From positions 265,455,925 to 265,519,924 of the forward strand of contig NC_081415.1 in NCBI RefSeq assembly GCF_030272615.1: 64,000 nucleotides of DNA, written 5' to 3'. Positions 59,506-64,000 of this stretch are shown here, piece by piece (positions within the stretch are counted from its first letter, which is position 1; each line of letters opens with the position of its first letter). Source of the DNA: Cryptomeria japonica (taxonomy: Eukaryota > Streptophyta > Pinopsida > Cupressales > Cupressaceae). The notes beneath the pieces are model-generated. The model ran no database searches. It saw only the letters and a program-made list of their open reading frames with translations, and was not told the DNA's origin. The translations under genes and the position numbers were made by a program.

Positions 59506-60450
59506 TTGTACTCCTTTTCACATTTTTCTCCTATTGATGAGATTAATTCTTCCTCTGTTGATGATTCAGATTTTGAGGAGAACTTTAGGTACTTGAACTT
59601 GGGGATTCTCACATGTGACCCCGTTCTTGAGCCTTTCATTTCATCTCCTCCTATTGATATCACATCACCTATTGCACCTGATGATACAACTAATGCTATA
59701 GTTTTGCCTTCTTGTGATTTAGTGCAACAGGATATTTCATGTCTTCCAGCTTCAGTTGATTGGGATGACTACTTGACAGACATTGCAAGTTTTTTTGTGG
59801 AGTCCTACATTGTAGGTTTGTTTGTGGAGTCCTACATTGCAGGTTTGTTTGTGTAGTCCTACATTGCAAATTTGGGAGACATCATAGATGAAATTCATCT
59901 TCTCTTTGATGAAGATGATCCTTCTTTGATTGTTGTGAGGGAACACTTTGACTCTCTTGTGCATTCTCTACATGATCATTCTTTAGAGGTTGACATGATT
60001 GTGAATACTTTTGTATAGCATTTGGAGGTCTCTTTATCTTTAGAGGAGACATGTGAGTCATTGGATATTGTTCTACATTCTTCTCCACTAGATCTTGGAG
60101 TGCCTTTTTCCGCAGTGTGGAGCAGTTTACCACCTTTGGAGGGGGTACCTTTTAGCATCAACATGGGGACACTTGAGCAATTTTCAGAGACTTCATTCAT
60201 CATGGGTATTTTTCCCACATCTTCCCTTCATGATTGGGGAGACTTCATGGATACACCTTTGGTTTTGTTTCTTCCTAAGGGGAGGAACGTGGTTCAATGT
60301 TCGTGGAGCATTTTCTTAATTCATATTCAAGCTTCTATTATTGGTGCATATTCTACATTGAGGGGGGGCTTCCTAGTCTCTCTTCTTCTTCTCTCATATG
60401 GGGGGGACTTTTTCCTCACATGGGGTTTTTTCCTTCACATACTTCTATGA
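59506..60450 (+). pseudogene. unrecognised acidic tail replacing pol
   Basis: The frame of gag and protease continues for about 260-315 codons with stops only at 59854 and 60016 (both TAG) before a TGA at 60448. The translation is rich in Asp, Glu, Ser, Leu and Pro (SSSVDDSDFEENFRYLNLG, VDWDDYLTDIASFFVES, DIIDEIHLLFDEDDPSL, SLSLEETCESLDIVLH). I recognise no integrase, RT, RNase H or other domain. A 9-residue repeat (FVESYIAGL) sits at 59790-59870. Coding character fades after about 60290, where G- and T-rich runs begin, so the natural end may be earlier. Confidence 0.65.
59790..59870 (+). repeat. 27-bp in-frame tandem repeat, three copies
   Basis: Units with GTGGAGTCCTACATTG start at 59797, 59824 and 59851, exactly 27 bp apart. 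Each encodes FVESYIAGL or a variant. The third carries the TAG stop (GTGTAGTCC). Confidence 0.9.
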
Positions 60451-60677
60451 GATTTCTTTTTATATGGTTTTCATCTCTCTTTTGGGGGAGGGGTTTTTTC
60501 CATTGAGCTTTTCTCTCTTTCCCTGCTTTGTGAGAGATTTCATTGCATTGGTTTGCATGCATTTGCATTTACATTTGTACATGGGTACCTAACATGGCCT
60601 CATAGTCGGGACCCATCTTGCATTGCTTTGTTGCATTGTTGACTTAAGTCCATTCCCCTAAGTTGCACTTAAGGGGG
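60290..60677 (+). other. G-tract region and polypurine tract
   Basis: Several G runs (60361-60367, 60400-60406, 60425-60428 and 60484-60493) lie between T-rich stretches. The last purine run, AAGGGGG at 60671-60677, abuts the LTR start TGTTGG and is the polypurine tract. Confidence 0.65.
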
Positions 60678-61085
60678 TGTTGGTGTAAATAATTATTCAT
60701 CATGGATATTATTGCACCTTACTTAATTTTACTTAGGAAATGAATTTCATATTATTTTGGGTATGAGACACTTGGGTGTTTGTGCCACATTGGGATAGTG
60801 TGTGTAGGATAATTTCTACCTTTTGTGGACTATTATATTATTTCTCCTGCCTACCACACCTATTTCCTACCTACCCTTGTTTCTCATTGAGCCACATGTC
60901 ATGTTTGTGTGCTCACATATCCAGTTAGCCTTGCCTATATAAGCAAGCTCATATTCATTGTATGTAATGATTGATGATCCAATTGATTAGTATTTTCATC
61001 TTGATAGAATACAATTTATTCCTATCAATATTTTGTCTCTCTATTGTACTTTTAATTGAGCTCTTGATCTTGGCAAAATCTCATA
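60678..61085 (+). mobile_element. 3' LTR of the gag-protease element
   Basis: This LTR is 408 bp, from TGTTGGTGTAAATAATT to AATCTCATA (terminal CA decayed to TA). It is about 50 bp shorter than the 5' LTR through a deletion between CTTTTGTGG and CTCTTGTGG words. The TATA box at 60936-60943 is kept. Confidence 0.9.
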
Positions 61086-61090
61086 GAGAC
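61086..61090. repeat. target-site duplication GAGAC (right)
   Basis: Identical to 56144-56148. Confidence 0.9.
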
Positions 61091-62650
61091 TCATAGCATA
61101 GACTGGAAGGTTCTGAAGCGAAGCCTTGATCAACTGAAGTTTACCAACTTGACTTAACAAAGCCCCTTTCCACCCAGCCAACTTGTTTTGGAATCTATCA
61201 ATCAAACTAGACCAAAATAAATATGCGGCAGGTCCCATGCATAGGGGTAAGCCCAAATACGAATCTAGAAGGGCTCCCATCTTACAACCCAGAATATTGG
61301 CAATCTTCATTTTTCTATGCTCAGGGGTATTCATGAAAAAAATGGAGCTTTTAGAAAGGCTAATTTTTTGCCCAGCTCCTTTCTCATATATATCCAGGAT
61401 AACTTTAAGATTTTTCACTTATTTAATTGGGCTTTCCCCCATCAGCAAGGTATGATCCACATGGTTGGAGAAAAACTTAGCTTGGGAGGAGGGTCGTAAA
61501 CCCAACAGATTGCTCTTTCTGACTTCTCTTTGGATAATTTTGTTGAACTCTTCACTATCAAAATAAAAAGGAAAGGGGAGAGAGGATCCCCTTGTCTAAT
61601 ACCTCTCGATGCAAAGAAGAAACCAGACACAAAACCAATGATCAGAACCAAAAATTTAGGAGTGGACACAAACTGATTAACTAGCTGGATTAACTAATTT
61701 CCAAACCCAAAGGATTGAAGCACTTTAAACAAAAAGTTCCAATTGACCTAATCATCAGCTTTGAGAAGATCCAACTTCCACAAAAAACCAGGCTTCTTAT
61801 TGATAGATAAGGAGTGGATATTCTCATGAATCACAATAATAGAATCCAAAATCTGTCTACTAGGGACAAACCCATTTTGATGGTTTGAAATTAAAGAAGG
61901 GAGGATTTTCTTAAGCCTGAACACAAGAATCTTAGTGAAGATTTTATAAATCGAATTTCAAACACTAATGGGTCTAAAGTCCTGAAAAGAGTTGGCATCA
62001 AGATTTTTGGGGATAAGGACAAAAAAAAGTTGCATTCAACTCCTTAAGAAGCAATCTGGAACCAAAATACTCTCTCGTAGCATCCACAACATCAGAACTG
62101 GTAATCTTCCAAAAGCTTTGGAAAAAAAACATAGAAAAGCCATCAGGGCCAGGAACCTTATTACCTTCAAAAGAGAAGACCGCAACTATGACCTCTTCAT
62201 GGGAGTGAATTTTAGTTAGACCTTATTCATGTCCTGAGAGACGGTGCTACTAAACTCTCACAAGATCTCATCTTGAACATTATCATCAAGAGAACCATCA
62301 TCAAAAAGAAGAACGGAGAAATATCTAATAGCTTCCTAGTTCAGCTCCTCATGCTTAATCTAGTGATGATCCACCAAGATTTTGTTGATTATGTTTGACG
62401 CCCTATGTTTGAGAGTGGTCATATGAAAAAACTTTATATTTCTATCACCACATTTGAGATATAAAACTCTAGACCTCTGCTTCCAAAATTCCTCCTCCTT
62501 GGAGATGATATGATGAAATTTGTTTAATAACTCAATTTATTTATCCATAACCATAGGATCATACCTAGCATCTTGAATCTGAGTTTGGACATTATTCAAA
62601 TCCTTCTTGAGCTTCTCTTTTATTTGAAAAATATTTCCGAAAGAGGCTTT
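61091..62650 (-). pseudogene. LINE copy B: reverse transcriptase
   Basis: L1-like reverse transcriptase on the - strand, in several frames. In order: FRPISVCNSIYKIFTKIL (near 61950), SNHQNGFVPSRQILDSII, KKPGFLWKLDLLKA, SRGIRQGDPLSPFLFIL (near 61600), then the catalytic block. Where F/Y-A-D-D-T is expected, near 61455, the reading is HVDHTLLMGE, so the second catalytic Asp is His. After a frameshift near 61430 comes GQKISLSKSSIFF, LGLPLCMGPA, LAGWKGALLSQVGKLQLIKA. Stops are frequent in the upstream linker (62220-62640). The element is then interrupted at 61090 by the LTR element. Confidence 0.9.
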
Positions 62651-62653
62651 GTT

Positions 62654-63526
62654 CTAGTGTTGAATATTGGACTGGACATTAGAGAGTTTCTTAGCCACTC
62701 TAAACAACACAGTCTCCTGAATATCAATATTCCACCATTTAGAAATTTTATCATGTATTTCTGGAGCTAACAACCACATCTTCTCAAACTGGAAGGGGAA
62801 AGTTTTCCTCCTAGTCAAAGGGGACACACTTAGGCGGATAGGGAAGTGGTCAGAGCCAATTTTGGAAAGCACATTTAGCCTACAAGAAGCATCCTAAATC
62901 CACTCAGGAGAGATAATACCCTGGTCCAACTTAACTTGAATGAGGTCCCCCCCACTTCTTCTGTTAGACCAAGTGAATTTAGCCCCAAGGAGATCCAAGT
63001 CTAACAATCCCAGAGAGTTAATCATATCCACAAAGTATTTTCTACTATCATCCAAAATCGACATCCCACCAGATTTCTCTAGATTAGATAGAGGGGTGTT
63101 GAAATCCCCCAATAAGACCCATTTCTCATTAGGGAAGGCCAATCTAGCATTTATGATAAAGAAGAAAAGCACTTTTCTAGCATTTTTCCCATTTGGGGCA
63201 TAGATATTGGATATGATCCAAGAAGACCTATCTTTAAGCCTGGTAAATCTAGTAGCTATGTGATTAGGAGAAGTTAAGACAATCTTACCAGTTAATAATC
63301 TAGGATTCCAGAAAGTGGCAATTCCACCAAATGCCCCATCAGCATCAACACAATGAGTCTCGCATTCTCTAAAAACAACCAATTTAATCTTTTCCACTTT
63401 ACAACCAGGCATTTTGGTTTCTTGAACAAGACAGATATCCGGCTTATGATCTCTAACCAAGTTGGATAGAAGATTATTCTTGTGGGGATGATTCAGTCCC
63501 CTAATATTCCAGGATATAACTTTCAT
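62654..63526 (-). pseudogene. LINE copy B: endonuclease domain
   Basis: The apurinic-type endonuclease at the start of ORF2 nicks the target for priming. The start is ATG 63526: MKVISWNIRGLNHPHK, then ICLVQETKM with the metal-binding Glu, IISNIYAPNGKNARK, WVLLGDFNTPL, and after a single TAG at 62896-62894 in the same frame NVLSKIGSDHFPIRLS with the catalytic His of S-D-H. All signature motifs are present, so this is the best preserved LINE domain here. Confidence 0.9.
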
Positions 63527-63570
63527 TTGACTGGAGAGGGGGAGCCAATCCCCATGTCTTGTAATGTTCT

Positions 63571-64000
63571 CTAGGCTCCATCAGCAATGGATGCCTGATT
63601 ATGTTTGTCTTTGCTAATCACATTGGGTGGCTTCCCCACTCCCCTCAAATCAGATCCACAATCCATCTTTTGTCGGTTTCTAGTTTTAAATCCATTGGAC
63701 ACCGACGTTGAGTTATGGCCATTTGGGGAATTCATTCTTTTGTTCTTAGCTCTGAACTCTATAAACGGATTTGAGTTTTCCAGAGAATCTTCCTGGGAAC
63801 CATCAGCCTTCAGCCTTGTCTCCGTAGAGTTACTAACTTCGACAACTAGGTGGATGGGGATATCCTGCTCCCCTTTAACCTTTGTCGAAATCTCATCCCC
63901 TTGAGAAATCTCTTCAGGAGTCAAAATTTCCCTTGCAACCCCTTCCTCACTCGAAGAATCCATGTTTAAAGGGTTTGGACTAGGCACATCAACAAGAGCA
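63571..64000 (-). pseudogene. LINE copy B: upstream ORF tail (runs off window)
   Basis: An open frame on the - strand ends at a stop at 63571-63573, just before the endonuclease start. It is charged and Ser/Asn-rich (SSSEEGVAREILTPEEIS, FKTRNRQKMDCGSD), without a zinc knuckle in the visible part. By position it is the C-terminal part of LINE ORF1 or a linker at the start of ORF2. It continues beyond the window. Confidence 0.6.

Overview
The window looks like intergenic DNA from a large-genome land plant. It is AT-rich, has no intact host gene, and is packed with decayed retrotransposons of plant type: Ty1/copia elements with initiator-Met primer sites, a Ty3/gypsy element with an Asp-type primer site and the D-L-G-A protease motif common in the Athila/Tat clade, LINEs with plant-type RNase H, and a tRNA-headed SINE. 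The only host-like sequences are two broken E3 ubiquitin ligase genes. A gymnosperm is plausible from the repeat load and divergence, but this is inference and the species cannot be named from the sequence.

Layout. 0.3-1.0 kb: 3' end of a LINE. 1.2-3.9 kb: two pseudogenes side by side, an intron-containing AIRP2-type RING ligase (- strand) and a U-box/ARM ligase (+ strand). 3.9-7.8 kb: AT-rich, nothing recognised. 7.8-10.2 kb: a - strand LTR fragment touching a + strand copia LTR, followed by a gag-integrase remnant with a large internal deletion. 10.2-18.9 kb: unassigned repeats, microsatellites, a minisatellite, a probable - strand LTR with primer site, and a LINE 3' fragment. 18.86-35.78 kb: a clear nested insertion. 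A - strand copia element, flanked by the 5-bp duplication GTTAT, carries in its 5' LTR an 11-kb + strand gypsy element flanked by ATCAG/ATCGG. The gypsy element has gag, protease, RT-RNase H, integrase and a further long ORF between integrase and its 3' LTR. 35.8-52.4 kb: a diverged tandem array of an AT-rich non-coding unit, itself invaded by several LINEs and a SINE. 52.4-64 kb: a long - strand LINE running off the window, split by a 4.9-kb non-autonomous copia-like element (TSD GAGAC) that has gag and protease but no integrase or RT.

How the parts relate. Two LINE copies (45.7-48.3 kb and 52.4-64 kb) share one order: RNase H, a spacer of about 100-245 bp, then a further ORF of roughly 500 codons before the 3' end. 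That extra ORF begins like the extra ORF of the gypsy element (MGGD followed by HEP in one copy) and shares two further conserved blocks with it. A module common to a LINE and an LTR retrotransposon is the most unusual thing in the window. The second is the gag-protease element, whose coding frame stays open (stops only, no frameshift) for about 2.2 kb and replaces pol with an unrecognised acidic domain carrying an in-frame 9-residue repeat.

All coding features carry stops, frameshifts or truncations, so nothing here is expected to make a full-length product. Many lesions fit C-to-T / G-to-A decay, as expected of methylated repeats.
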